Below are positions 16,754-26,349 of a stretch of 64,000 nt of DNA, in pieces. The notes under the pieces are model-generated. The model ran no database searches and was not told where the DNA came from. It worked only from the letters and a program-made list of their open reading frames with translations. How positions within the stretch are numbered: position 1 is the stretch's first letter; each line of letters starts with the position of its first letter. The translations under genes were made by a program, and so were the position numbers. The stretch comes from Acetoanaerobium pronyense (GTDB lineage: Bacteria > Bacillota > Clostridia > Peptostreptococcales > Filifactoraceae): contig NZ_JAGGLI010000008.1 of NCBI RefSeq assembly GCF_017874355.1, positions 27,439 to 91,438 of the forward strand, read 5' to 3'.

Positions 16754-18319
16754 ATGCTTAGATGGCGCCTTAAATTGTTGATTATAAGCTATGTTGTAGT
16801 AGATATAATAGCCATTATTATTAGTTCATATATAGCCAAACTTATAAAATTAAATATAGTAGGAAATGTACTGGAATTTAATTCAACTCTTGAAGTTTAT
16901 GGTTTTATAACCCTTGTTGCAGGAACATTTATATTGGTGTTTTTAATAACTGAAACATACAAATTTCTGATTATATCAAAAAAACTTTTAAACATGAGAA
17001 TACTCCTTAGGACTATGATAGCTTTAATGCTAGGATATGGAATAGTCAGGAGTATATTTTTCTTTTCAAATATTGATGTTTCCCAGCTTTTTATGAATGT
17101 ATTTATTCTAGTTTTCTTTTTAATCTCAACAATATTCAGGACTATATTTAAACTAATGTGGTTTTATAAAGATGAAAACTCTGAAAAAGTTAAAAATATT
17201 ATAATTTTTGGATTTTCTGAAAGTGGAGCTAAATATATAAAGACAATTAGAAGCCATAGCTATCTAGGACTTAATATAGTTGGCTACCTTCATATAAAAG
17301 AAAACATAGAGGAAATTCTTAAAAGTAATTATAAAAAAAGCGGAGATAGAAAAGATATAAAAGGGGATGTTGATTTTAATGAAATGAGTAACAATATAAC
17401 TGCAGACGAGATGATTCTGGAAAGAGAAGTTTATTTAGAAGATACTACGGAATCCTCAATATACAATACCTTAAAGCATTTGGGAAGTATTGATGATTGG
17501 GAAAAAGTAGTTTCAGAAAACATAATAGATGAAATAGTGGTTGCAAAACCTCTTTCTTATGATAAAAGATTAAGGGATATCCTTGATATATGCCAAGAGA
17601 GAGGAATTACTATTACTATGCTTCTTGAAAGACAAAATTATGAAAGTGCGAAAGCTCAGGTAAGTATGATAGGTGATATTCCAGCTCTTAAATTTCATAC
17701 TGTAAGCTTAAATGAAGATCAGCTTTTTGCTAAGAGATTACTAGATATTTTAGGAGCTTCTGTTGGAATGATGATTTTTGGTGTTGCTTATCTTATTTTT
17801 GCACCTCTTATTAAATTAGAGAGTAAAGGTCCTGTAATATTTAAACAAGAAAGAGTAGGTAAAAACGGGAGAATATTTAAAATATGGAAATTTAGATCTA
17901 TGTGTAACGATGCAGAAGAGAAAAAAGAAGAGTTGCAGAGTCAAAATGAAATGAAAGGCAATATGTTCAAGTTGAAAAATGATCCAAGAGTTACAAAAAT
18001 TGGTAATTTTATGAGAAAGACGAGCATAGACGAACTTCCTCAGTTTTACAATGTTCTTGTAGGAGATATGAGCCTTGTAGGGACACGGCCACCTACTGTT
18101 CAAGAAGTCAAAGACTACAACATCTCACATTATAAGAGGATTTCTATAATACCTGGAATAACAGGTATGTGGCAGATTAGCGGCAGATCTCAAATTACAG
18201 ATTTTGAAGAAGTAACTAGACTAGATAATGAATATATAGAAAACTGGACTATATGGCTAGACGTAGAAATATTGATTAAAACAGTATATGTTGTCTTAAA
18301 GAGAAAAGGCTCTAGCTAA
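16754..18319 (+). CDS. Polyprenyl-phosphate sugar-phosphate transferase (initiating enzyme of exopolysaccharide synthesis)
   Basis: 521 residues. About four N-terminal membrane helices are followed by a Rossmann-like domain (IIIFGFSESGAKYIKTI around residue 145), another membrane segment and the bacterial sugar transferase domain with KRLLDILGASVGM, GPVIFKQERVGKNGRIFKI, WKFRSM, SIDELPQFYNVLVGDMSLVG, TRPP and PGITGMWQISGRS. This is the WbaP/CpsE/EpsL-like family that loads the first sugar-phosphate onto undecaprenyl phosphate at the inner face of the membrane. Start ATG 16754 has GGAGGT with 7 bases spacing. The ~70-residue insertion in the Rossmann domain (residues about 190-260) is longer than usual. 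Confidence 0.92.
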   Translation: MLRWRLKLLIISYVVVDIIAIIISSYIAKLIKLNIVGNVLEFNSTLEVYGFITLVAGTFILVFLITETYKFLIISKKLLNMRILLRTMIALMLGYGIVRSIFFFSNIDVSQLFMNVFILVFFLISTIFRTIFKLMWFYKDENSEKVKNIIIFGFSESGAKYIKTIRSHSYLGLNIVGYLHIKENIEEILKSNYKKSGDRKDIKGDVDFNEMSNNITADEMILEREVYLEDTTESSIYNTLKHLGSIDDWEKVVSENIIDEIVVAKPLSYDKRLRDILDICQERGITITMLLERQNYESAKAQVSMIGDIPALKFHTVSLNEDQLFAKRLLDILGASVGMMIFGVAYLIFAPLIKLESKGPVIFKQERVGKNGRIFKIWKFRSMCNDAEEKKEELQSQNEMKGNMFKLKNDPRVTKIGNFMRKTSIDELPQFYNVLVGDMSLVGTRPPTVQEVKDYNISHYKRISIIPGITGMWQISGRSQITDFEEVTRLDNEYIENWTIWLDVEILIKTVYVVLKRKGSS

Positions 18320-18354
18320 AGCATGCATCTTTAAAGGATAGGCGGTAGATAGAT

Positions 18355-19560
18355 ATGAAAATCCTAATGGTAAATAAGTTTCTTTATAACCGTGGAGGTG
18401 CAGAGACATATGCATTTGAGCTAGCTCAGTACCAACAAAGTTTAGGTTATGAAGTACAGTTTTTCGGAATGGAAGACCCTCAGAATATCCATTTCAATGA
18501 GGTTGGATTATATACAAAAAACTTGGAGTTTAAGGGCTTTTCGGTTTCACAAATAACCTATCCTTTTAGGATAATTTATTCAAATGAAGCAAGAAAAAAA
18601 ATCAGAAAAATATTAAATAATTTCAAGCCAGATTATGTTCATCTAAACAACATTAATTTTCAGCTTACCCCATCTATAATTTATGAAATAAAGTCATTTG
18701 GAATTCCTATTATACAGACTTTGCATGATTTTCAGCTAGTATGTCCAAATCACATGATGTATAGAGAGCATGATGATGTAATATGTGAAGATTGTAAGGG
18801 TAGAAATTACAAAATGTGTTTTAAAAACAAATGTATACATGGTTCAAGGGTAAAAAGTCTTTTAGGAGCTATAGAAGGTAGGCTTTATTACAACCTTAAG
18901 ACATATGAAAAAATAGATTCTTTTATATCTCCAAGCAGGTTCCTCAAAAATAAAATGGTGGAATTTGGAGAAGATGAAAAAAATATTCATGTGATTCATA
19001 ATTTTATAAAAAGGGATTATGAATACGCATATTTTGAAAAAAAGGACTATATACTCTATTTTGGAAGGCTTTCAGTTCAAAAGGGAATTAGGACACTTCT
19101 TGAGGTAGCAAAAGAGCTCAAGGATGTACAATTTGTTATAGCTGGAGGCGGAGAGCTTGAAGAAGAAGTGGTTAAAGCAAGTCAGGAAGCTTCAAACATT
19201 AAATTTGTAGGATTTCAGACAGGAGAAAATCTAATTAACCTAATAGGAAAAGCAAAACTTTCTGTTCTTCCAACACAATGGTACGAAAACTGTCCAATGT
19301 CTATACTTGAATCTTTTATGCTAGGAACACCAGTTATAGGATCTGAGATAGGGGGAGTACCTGAACTCATAAGAAATGAAATAGATGGATTTTTATTTGA
19401 GCCAAAAGATAAAAATGGACTTAAAGAAGCTATATTAAAAGCACTAAGGGATGATGATTTATTAAAATCAATGTCTAAATCAGCAAAAGAGAGGCTTGAA
19501 GACTTTTCCATTGAATCATACCACGATAAATTAATGGATATTGTAAAGCCTCTACTTTAG
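18355..19560 (+). CDS. Glycosyltransferase family 4 protein with Cys cluster
   Basis: 401 residues with a GT-B fold: N-terminal VNKFLYNRGGAETYAFELA, acceptor domain up to about residue 200, and the C-terminal GT4 domain with YFGRLSVQKGIRTL, AGGGELEEE and SILESFMLGTPVIGSEIGG-VPE (Glu-x7-Glu). In the acceptor domain a CEDCKGRNYKMCFKNKC cluster resembles a small metal-binding knuckle found in some GT4 enzymes. Cytoplasmic addition of a sugar to the lipid-linked repeat is the expected role; donor and linkage are unknown. Confidence 0.9.
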   Translation: MKILMVNKFLYNRGGAETYAFELAQYQQSLGYEVQFFGMEDPQNIHFNEVGLYTKNLEFKGFSVSQITYPFRIIYSNEARKKIRKILNNFKPDYVHLNNINFQLTPSIIYEIKSFGIPIIQTLHDFQLVCPNHMMYREHDDVICEDCKGRNYKMCFKNKCIHGSRVKSLLGAIEGRLYYNLKTYEKIDSFISPSRFLKNKMVEFGEDEKNIHVIHNFIKRDYEYAYFEKKDYILYFGRLSVQKGIRTLLEVAKELKDVQFVIAGGGELEEEVVKASQEASNIKFVGFQTGENLINLIGKAKLSVLPTQWYENCPMSILESFMLGTPVIGSEIGGVPELIRNEIDGFLFEPKDKNGLKEAILKALRDDDLLKSMSKSAKERLEDFSIESYHDKLMDIVKPLL

Positions 19561-19575
19561 AAAGGGTGGAAAAAA

Positions 19576-20688
19576 ATGAGAATAGCTTTCATAGGGCACA
19601 AAGCTGTTCCAAGCAGATTAGGAGGAGTTGAAATACATGTAGAAGAGATTTCAACAAGACTTTCACAAAAAGGCCATGAAGTGGATGTTTATAATAGAAA
19701 AGTATATGACAAGGGACTGAAAAAATATAAAGGAATAAATCTTTATTCTGTATTTACTGTAAATAAAAATTCACTGGAAGCACTTATATATTCATTTTTG
19801 GCAAGTATAAGGGTTATGTTCAAAAACTATGATATAGTTCACTATCATGCCCTTGGACCTAGCGTAATGTCATTTCTTCCAAGGCTTACAGGTAAAAAAG
19901 TAATTATTACGGTCCATGGATTAGATTGGCAAAGATCTAAATGGAAGGGACTTGCAACAGCTTATCTAAAGCTTGGAGAATATGCTTCAGCAAGATTTGC
20001 AAATCACACAATTAGCGTATCAAAAACACTAGTTCCTTATTATAAAGGAAAATACAAAAAGGAAATTGAGTATATACCTAATGGAATTTCACTTAATGAA
20101 AATATTCCTCTTAATGGTTTAGAGAAGCTTTATGGAATAAATAAAGATAAGTATATTCTTTTTGTTGCAAGGCTTGTACCTGAAAAAGGATGCCACTATC
20201 TTATAGAAGCTTTTAAAAATATAAATACAGATATGAACTTAGTAATTGCAGGAGACAATCCTTACAATCTTGACTACGTAAATTCTCTAAAAGAAGCGTC
20301 TTCTAGTGATGAGAGGATAAAAATGATAGGATTTCAAGATATGGATTCTTTGAGCAGTCTTTATAGCAATACTTATGCATACGTCCTTCCTTCGGATATA
20401 GAAGGGCTGCCTATTAGTCTTCTTGAGGCAATGAGCTTTGGATGCCTTTGTATAGTAAGTGATATAGACGAAAACTTGGCAGTGCTTGAAAATGATGGGC
20501 TCTGCTTTAAAAAGGGAGACATAAATTCTTTGAGGGAAGTACTTGAAGATGTGATAATAAAAGACTTTAAATATACTGAAAATTTCAATTCATATAAGCT
20601 TTCTGAAAAAGTCAGATTCCATTACAATTGGGATGAAGTGACAAACAAAACAGAGCAATCATATAGAAAAGTCTTAGGAAAACATTAA
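19576..20688 (+). CDS. Glycosyltransferase family 4 protein (DUF1972-type N-terminus)
   Basis: 370 residues. The N-terminus IGHKAVPSRLGGVEIHVEEI is the DUF1972/rhamnosyltransferase-like donor-side signature, and the C-terminal half carries FVARLVPEKGCHYLIEAF and SDIEGLPISLLEAMSFGC of GT4 enzymes. ATG follows AAGGGTGG. Sixteen bases after the previous glycosyltransferase, in the same operon. Sugar specificity cannot be told from the sequence. Confidence 0.9.
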   Translation: MRIAFIGHKAVPSRLGGVEIHVEEISTRLSQKGHEVDVYNRKVYDKGLKKYKGINLYSVFTVNKNSLEALIYSFLASIRVMFKNYDIVHYHALGPSVMSFLPRLTGKKVIITVHGLDWQRSKWKGLATAYLKLGEYASARFANHTISVSKTLVPYYKGKYKKEIEYIPNGISLNENIPLNGLEKLYGINKDKYILFVARLVPEKGCHYLIEAFKNINTDMNLVIAGDNPYNLDYVNSLKEASSSDERIKMIGFQDMDSLSSLYSNTYAYVLPSDIEGLPISLLEAMSFGCLCIVSDIDENLAVLENDGLCFKKGDINSLREVLEDVIIKDFKYTENFNSYKLSEKVRFHYNWDEVTNKTEQSYRKVLGKH

Positions 20689-20704
20689 GAAGGGAGAAAA
20701 ATAA

Positions 20705-21322
20705 ATGGTTAGTTTTTTTAGAAATTGCATCCACTATATATGGCTTATATTTTTAATTATGATTATTATACTCGCAGCAGGATATTTTTTCATAATAAGA
20801 GAGTATAGACCATCATATGAATCAAATACAGCCCTTCTTGTTGGTAAAAGTCCTGAAAATAATGAAGAAATAGAAGCATATGAAGTACTACAAACAGTTC
20901 AAATAAGTGAAAAACTGGTTTTTGATGTACCTGAAGTCATAGGAGGATCTGTAGTTCTTAGGTCCATAAATGAGAATTTAAGCGCTCTTGAGGGAGTAGG
21001 ACAAAGATATACAAGAGCAGATTTTGAAAAAAACGTTGAAACGGAAGTATCTAGAAATACAAGGGTAGTAAACGTATCGGTAAAGCATAATGATCCAAGA
21101 GCAGCTCAATTAATAGCAGCAACAATTGCGAGCACAACACAGGAAGTAATATCTGATTTAATGAAACAAAACTATATCCATGTAATTAAAGAAGCAGAGC
21201 TACCTTTAAGGTCTTCAGGAATTTCCAAGACTCAGCTCTGGGTGATTACTGGAATAGGAGGACTTTTGATAGGACTGCTTGCAGTTTTTTTAATAACAGT
21301 AGTTGAAAATAATAGGCAGTAG
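20705..21322 (+). CDS. Wzz/YveK-type chain-length (co-polymerase) protein
   Basis: 205 residues. Two membrane segments (about residues 12-32 and 175-198) flank an extracytoplasmic domain beginning YRPSYESNTALLVGK, the Wzz layout. The extracellular part has the usual NVSVKHNDPRAAQLIAATIA segment. It lacks a fused or adjacent BY-kinase: the C-terminus stops about eight residues after the second helix and no CpsD-like kinase is in the cluster. It is expected to set polysaccharide chain length with the Wzy-like polymerase encoded next. Confidence 0.85.
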   Translation: MVSFFRNCIHYIWLIFLIMIIILAAGYFFIIREYRPSYESNTALLVGKSPENNEEIEAYEVLQTVQISEKLVFDVPEVIGGSVVLRSINENLSALEGVGQRYTRADFEKNVETEVSRNTRVVNVSVKHNDPRAAQLIAATIASTTQEVISDLMKQNYIHVIKEAELPLRSSGISKTQLWVITGIGGLLIGLLAVFLITVVENNRQ

Positions 21323-21351
21323 ATGAGAAGGTCTGAAAAGAGGGGACTAAT

Positions 21352-22800
21352 TTGAATAAAGATTATATATGGATAACAGCTTTGGTGATAGGAGTGATTT
21401 TAGGAACAATCGTGCTTTCGATGATAGACCCATATATGATAGCTATCTTTCCAGCAGCAACTTTTATAGGGGTTATTTATCTACATCAAAAAGAATTAAC
21501 TATAGCAACCAGCATAATAGTTCTTCCTCTTCTTACATCAACAATTTTTAGTATGGAAATTCTTCCTGTGCCTGGAGGCAAACTAAACAATATTCTTATG
21601 ATGCTTCTTTTGATTGGATTTCTCTTAAATAATAAACTTAAATTTTCGGATATCAAATTAGGGACGTTTTTTTATTTTATAAGTATCATTCTTATAACAT
21701 CAGCTGTTATTAGAACCAATCATGTAGCACCATATTCAGTCGAATTTTGGAAGGAAGGATATAATCCAGTGAAGTTTTTTCTCTCCCATGGTCTTATACC
21801 CATCCTAACAACTCTACCATACTTGATTATAATAGGGACTGTAAGGACGAAAAAAGATATAGAAAAAATAGTTTATTACCTTGCCATGTCTATGGGAATA
21901 TTTGCAATAGTAATACTACTCGTATTTGTTTTTAGAGTGCCATTTGGATCTGATTTTTCAACTGTAAGAGAGATTATTGGAATAGACCACTTAGGTATGC
22001 ACGGAAATAATATTGCAGACTTTTTTATAGTTGGATTTCCTCTTTTATTATCAATGGCTCTTGCAGGTGATAATCCAAAGAGGAAATGGTTTTTAATGGG
22101 GACAGCATTTTCTCTTATGGCAGTTTTAATTATATATTCAAGGACTGCTTATGCCATGATAGGTTTCTCCGTAGTAGCAATAGCATTCCTTACGAAAAAA
22201 TACAAGATTCTTTTACCGGCAGTAGCGAGTGTTTTAATAATTGTAATGCTTATGCCTAGCGTAGTAAATAGGGCATTGTCAGACCTAGACACAGGAGAAG
22301 CAAATGCTATTACTGCAGGAAGAACAGAGCTCATTTGGGGAGAAATACTTTCAGAACTTTATGCAAAAAAAAGTTATGATCCATGGAGAATTGCAGTGGG
22401 ACACGGAAGGTATGGAGTACTTTCCCTTGCCACATTCAGAAATCAGAAAATGCTTAGAGTAACTCATGCTCACAATATGTATATTGATACCCTTGTAGAT
22501 ACTGGCGTCTTAGGTCTTGGATTTTATATTCTTATATATCTATATTTATTAAGCGGACTGATAAGAAAGTTTATAAAATTTAAAAAAGCAAATGATGTCT
22601 GGGGTAGCCATCTCATAGTGGGACTGTTTGTGGGGATACTATCATTTTTATTTAGAGGACTTACGGATAGTTTTCTACTTCCTCAGCTTACAAACTCATA
22701 TGCGTATATTTTTGTAGCAATTTCTTTTGTGGTACTAAGAAAAGATTATACTCACGAAAGGAGCATCGAACGTCTTGAAGAGACTTATTATAATAATTAG
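21352..22800 (+). CDS. O-antigen ligase/polymerase family protein (Wzy-like)
   Basis: 482 residues and about 11-12 membrane helices. The O-antigen ligase/Wzy_C-type region includes IYSRTAYAMIGFSVVAIAF and, after a long extracytoplasmic loop, VTHAHNMYIDTLVDTGVLGL, the family's conserved His-containing motif. TTG start with GAGGGG upstream. In a Wzx/Wzy-type cluster this is the polymerase joining repeat units outside the membrane. It overlaps the next gene by 26 bases. Confidence 0.88.
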   Translation: MNKDYIWITALVIGVILGTIVLSMIDPYMIAIFPAATFIGVIYLHQKELTIATSIIVLPLLTSTIFSMEILPVPGGKLNNILMMLLLIGFLLNNKLKFSDIKLGTFFYFISIILITSAVIRTNHVAPYSVEFWKEGYNPVKFFLSHGLIPILTTLPYLIIIGTVRTKKDIEKIVYYLAMSMGIFAIVILLVFVFRVPFGSDFSTVREIIGIDHLGMHGNNIADFFIVGFPLLLSMALAGDNPKRKWFLMGTAFSLMAVLIIYSRTAYAMIGFSVVAIAFLTKKYKILLPAVASVLIIVMLMPSVVNRALSDLDTGEANAITAGRTELIWGEILSELYAKKSYDPWRIAVGHGRYGVLSLATFRNQKMLRVTHAHNMYIDTLVDTGVLGLGFYILIYLYLLSGLIRKFIKFKKANDVWGSHLIVGLFVGILSFLFRGLTDSFLLPQLTNSYAYIFVAISFVVLRKDYTHERSIERLEETYYNN

Positions 22801-23893
22801 CAGTATGTCTTTCGGAGGAGCTGAAATACAGACACTTGAAGTTGCTAACGGACTAGTGGATAGAGGTTTTGATATAGATATTATAGTACTTGATAGTATG
22901 AACTATTCTGTAAGCCGTGCTGACAAAAGAATAAATTTTCATTTTATGAACAAGCAAAGTTTTATTGACTTTAAAGCAATTAAAAAAATAAGAACACTTT
23001 TATATGACATAAACCCTAATTCTATATTTTTAGTGGATCTTTATCCAACAATGTATTTTAATCTAGCAATTTTTCCTAAAAAGCCTAAGAAAAATACAGT
23101 TACCGTAATTCATTCCACTCTTCCTAGGGATAATAAAGAAAAACTTCAAAGAAAAATACAACTACCGTTTTTAAAGAGAATAGGAAATATTGTATTTGTA
23201 AGTTCTAATCAGATGGATTACTGGATTAAAAACTACAAACTTGATGAAAAAAAATCTCTTTTTATTCATAATGGCGTAGATATAGAAAAATTTTCTATTT
23301 ATTTATCAGATGAAGAAAAGATTTTAATAACAAAGGAAGAACTAGGTATTGAAAACAGCCATATAATAATAGGCAACTGCTCGAGGTTTAGGGTTGAAAA
23401 AAGACAGAAGGATATTATTGAAGCTGTTAAAATTCTAAAAGAAAAAGGATATAAAATAAAACTTCTTATGGTTGGAGATGGAGAAATGAGAGAATCATTA
23501 GAAGAACAGATAAAAAAATACGAATTAGAAAAGGATGTAATCATTACTGGATATATTGAAGATGTAAGACCCTATGTGGCTCTTATGGATATCTTCGTAC
23601 TGTCATCGGATTCAGTAGAAACTCTTTCTATAGCTGCAATAGAAAGCCTGGCAATGAAAAAGGCGACTGTACTTTCTGATATAGGAGGAGCATCAGAGAT
23701 TGTAGTAGATGGGATGAATGGTTATAGATATCAGCCTAAAGATTACTATGAACTAGCAACTAAACTGGAGACTATGATTAAAGAGGGGAAATACAAAGAA
23801 ATGGGAGAGAAAGGATATCTCCATGCTCTAAAGTATTTTCAAAGAGGAAAGATGGTGTCAGACTATGAAAAAATATTTGAAAAACCACATTAA
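22775..23893 (+). CDS. Glycosyltransferase family 4 protein
   Basis: 372 residues with GT4 signatures: SSMSFGGAEIQTLEVANGLV at the N-terminus, NCSRFRVEKRQKDIIEAV, MVGDGEMRESLEEQI and SIAAIESLAMKKATVLSDIGG in the C-terminal domain. The only start with a plausible ribosome binding site (AAAGGAG) is the TTG at 22775, inside the Wzy-like gene. The C-terminal end overlaps the next gene by 29 bases, so the three genes are translationally linked. Confidence 0.88.
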   Translation: MKRLIIIISSMSFGGAEIQTLEVANGLVDRGFDIDIIVLDSMNYSVSRADKRINFHFMNKQSFIDFKAIKKIRTLLYDINPNSIFLVDLYPTMYFNLAIFPKKPKKNTVTVIHSTLPRDNKEKLQRKIQLPFLKRIGNIVFVSSNQMDYWIKNYKLDEKKSLFIHNGVDIEKFSIYLSDEEKILITKEELGIENSHIIIGNCSRFRVEKRQKDIIEAVKILKEKGYKIKLLMVGDGEMRESLEEQIKKYELEKDVIITGYIEDVRPYVALMDIFVLSSDSVETLSIAAIESLAMKKATVLSDIGGASEIVVDGMNGYRYQPKDYYELATKLETMIKEGKYKEMGEKGYLHALKYFQRGKMVSDYEKIFEKPH

Positions 23894-24707
23894 TAAAAGA
23901 GGACGGACATATCTCTATAGAGTGGATGATATACATCCATGTATTCTATGGGAGAGATTAGAGAATCTAATTGAGCTTTTCAAAGAATATAACGTAGTCC
24001 CACTTTTGGGAATTATACCAGATAATAAAGATTCTTCTCTTAAATATGAAACAGAAAAACCACTATACTGGGATATAATAAAAGATATGATTGAAAAAGG
24101 GGAAATAGAAATATGTCAGCATGGATACCAGCATATATACTCAACTGTTCAAAGATCGATTAATCAAAACTTATATGGAAGAGTTTCACCATCTGAATTT
24201 GCAAATCTACCATATGAAGTCCAAAGAGATAAGATAAAAAGAGGTATGGAAATACTTAATTCTCATGGGTTATATACGGATATTTGGATGGCGCCATCCC
24301 ATACTAATGATAAAAATACATTTAAGGCTTTAAAAAGCCTTGGATTTAAATATATTACAGATGGAGTTGCAGCTTACCCTTTTAAAAAACATGGCTTAAC
24401 CTTTATTCCTCAACAGATATGGGAACCAAAAAAAGAATTTGTATCAGGAGTCTTTACTATATGTCTACACCTAGATGACCTTACTGAAGAGCTGATTGAA
24501 GATATAAGAGAGCATCTTCAATCAGAAGACCAAATTATTTCTTTTTCTCAAGCTACGAAGATTAAAAAAAGACTTCATCATAAATTGTTCAATATAATTT
24601 ATAGATTAAAGCGCATTTTATATTATCATGTGATTAGGCGTTACAGGAATATAAAGAAGTATAGGAAAAAGAAATATAATAACAATAAAACAGATAAGGC
24701 TAAATAG
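23865..24707 (+). CDS. DUF2334 polysaccharide deacetylase-like protein
   Basis: 280 residues. The fold family is the NodB-like/DUF2334 deacetylases: the paired acidic motif YRVDDIHPCI near residue 20 and the HGYQH metal-binding His motif near residue 85, with MAPSHTNDKN further on. No signal peptide is visible, so it may act on cytoplasmic lipid-linked intermediates, unlike secreted deacetylases. The last 60 residues are very basic (Lys/Arg-rich), possibly membrane-surface binding. It starts 29 bases inside the preceding glycosyltransferase. Confidence 0.8.
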   Translation: MKKYLKNHINKRGRTYLYRVDDIHPCILWERLENLIELFKEYNVVPLLGIIPDNKDSSLKYETEKPLYWDIIKDMIEKGEIEICQHGYQHIYSTVQRSINQNLYGRVSPSEFANLPYEVQRDKIKRGMEILNSHGLYTDIWMAPSHTNDKNTFKALKSLGFKYITDGVAAYPFKKHGLTFIPQQIWEPKKEFVSGVFTICLHLDDLTEELIEDIREHLQSEDQIISFSQATKIKKRLHHKLFNIIYRLKRILYYHVIRRYRNIKKYRKKKYNNNKTDKAK

Positions 24708-24750
24708 ATAGATTTTAAGAATTAATTTTTAAAAACTCAGGAGGAAACCT

Positions 24751-25530
24751 ATGATAGAGCTAAATCATAGAAAGAAATTAATGGCAATAAATTTAAAAGA
24801 TATTTATTTTGCTCACTCTATAATAAAAGAGGACCCTGGGTATGATGTTGTGTATTATTTTCATTGTAACGAACAAGGACCTGACTCTACGATATTTAAT
24901 ACAATTTTTATAGATTTAAAACAATCTGAAGAAGAAATTTTAAATCAATTTAATAAAACAAATAGAAGCTTAATAAAAAAACTTTTTAAAAACAACGATT
25001 TTAATATAGCCATAACTGATTGTCCTACAGAAACTGAAATTGAAGAATTTGTAGAATTTTATGATATGTTTGCAAAAAAGAAGGGGATTAATAGGGCTGA
25101 TAAAAAACTTCTCTATAGACTAAACGATATATCAAGTCTATCTATTGGAAAAGCCTATCATGAAGGAGATCTTCTTTCATCTATGGTATTTATTAAAAAC
25201 AAAGAAAGAGTTACCGGTCAATACGAAGGCAGTGGAAGATTTTTTTTCCCGGAAAATCCTCACAAAGTGAAAATGGCTAGCAAAGCAAATCGAATTCTCG
25301 AATACATGTGTATGCTGCACTTTAAAAAAGAAGGCTTAAAAATATATGATTTAGGTGGAGTTACTTTAGATCCAAATGATATAGAAAAAGCTAATATAGA
25401 TATGAGGAAGAAAGGGTTTGGAGGAGAGCTAGTAAAAGAATATCACTTTATGTATCCTCTAACATTAAAAGGAAAAATTTTTATATATCTAAAGAAGTTT
25501 TCAGAGAAATTAAGGAGGAACTCAAAATAA
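24751..25530 (+). CDS. FemAB/GNAT-like acyltransferase, copy 1
   Basis: 259 residues similar to the Acetyltransf_6/FemAB-like superfamily: a first half with FIDLKQSEEEILNQFNKTNR and a second half with GQYEGSGR, ASKANRILEYMCMLHFKKEG, YDLGGVT and KKGFGGELVKEYHFMYPLT, typical of the second GNAT fold of these enzymes. About 40-50 percent identical by eye to the next protein. In polysaccharide clusters such proteins transfer an acyl or aminoacyl group to a sugar. AGGAGG upstream supports the ATG. Confidence 0.75.
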   Translation: MIELNHRKKLMAINLKDIYFAHSIIKEDPGYDVVYYFHCNEQGPDSTIFNTIFIDLKQSEEEILNQFNKTNRSLIKKLFKNNDFNIAITDCPTETEIEEFVEFYDMFAKKKGINRADKKLLYRLNDISSLSIGKAYHEGDLLSSMVFIKNKERVTGQYEGSGRFFFPENPHKVKMASKANRILEYMCMLHFKKEGLKIYDLGGVTLDPNDIEKANIDMRKKGFGGELVKEYHFMYPLTLKGKIFIYLKKFSEKLRRNSK

Positions 25531-25543
25531 GGGAGATGTTCGA

Positions 25544-26335
25544 ATGATGGAGATAAATCAGAGAAAACGATTGTTTTTTATAAGGCTTAAAGATAATTAT
25601 TTTGCTCCGTCTATAAAAAAAGAAGATCCTGGTTATGACGTTGTATACTATTTTCATTGCAAGGAATATAGGGAAAAATCTCAGATTTTCAATACTCTGT
25701 TCATTGATCTTACAAGGGAAAAAGAAGATATTCTATCCTCGTTTGATCGAACTACAAAACAGGTAGTTAGAAAGATGATTAGAGAGAATTTCCTTGTCCT
25801 TGAAATGATAGAAAATCCAAACAAATCAGAGTTAGAGGAGTTTAGAACTTTTTTTAATGATTTTGCATATAGGAAAAAAATTCGACCTTGCGATGACACA
25901 CTAATAGAAAATCTAATTAAAATATCTAGTTTTAAAATTTCAAAAGTTTCATTTAATGGGCAAGTTCTTTGTATGTTTGGATTTATAACGGATAAAGAGA
26001 GAGTTTGCGTACAGTATGAATCAAGCATTAGGTTTTCATGTAATGACTGCCCAGAAACAATAAAACTATCTGGAAAAGCAAGTAAGATGCTTGAGTATTT
26101 TTCAATGATATATTTTAAAGATAAAGGGTTTAAGACATATGACCTTTGCGGGCTCACTCTGAATCCTGATAATAAAGAAATGGAGAATATAGATAGAAGG
26201 AAAAAAGGTTTTGGTGGGACGATAGTAAAAGAATATAACTTTATGTACCCCCTTACACTTAAAGGGAAAATATTTGTTTGGATGAAACACTTTCATTGCA
26301 GTATATACAAGAGTTTTTTCCTGAAACGCTCATAA
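25544..26335 (+). CDS. FemAB/GNAT-like acyltransferase, copy 2
   Basis: 263 residues, a tandem paralogue of the previous gene, with the same opening (EINQRKRLFFIRLKDNYFAP against ELNHRKKLMAINLKDIYFAH) and ending (RRKKGFGGTIVKEYNFMYPL). The DLGG motif of copy 1 is DLCG here. Starts at ATGATG behind GGGAGATG; 13 bases separate the two genes. Divergence between the copies suggests different donors or acceptors. Confidence 0.75.
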   Translation: MMEINQRKRLFFIRLKDNYFAPSIKKEDPGYDVVYYFHCKEYREKSQIFNTLFIDLTREKEDILSSFDRTTKQVVRKMIRENFLVLEMIENPNKSELEEFRTFFNDFAYRKKIRPCDDTLIENLIKISSFKISKVSFNGQVLCMFGFITDKERVCVQYESSIRFSCNDCPETIKLSGKASKMLEYFSMIYFKDKGFKTYDLCGLTLNPDNKEMENIDRRKKGFGGTIVKEYNFMYPLTLKGKIFVWMKHFHCSIYKSFFLKRS

Positions 26336-26349
26336 GAGGAGCTGGTAAT

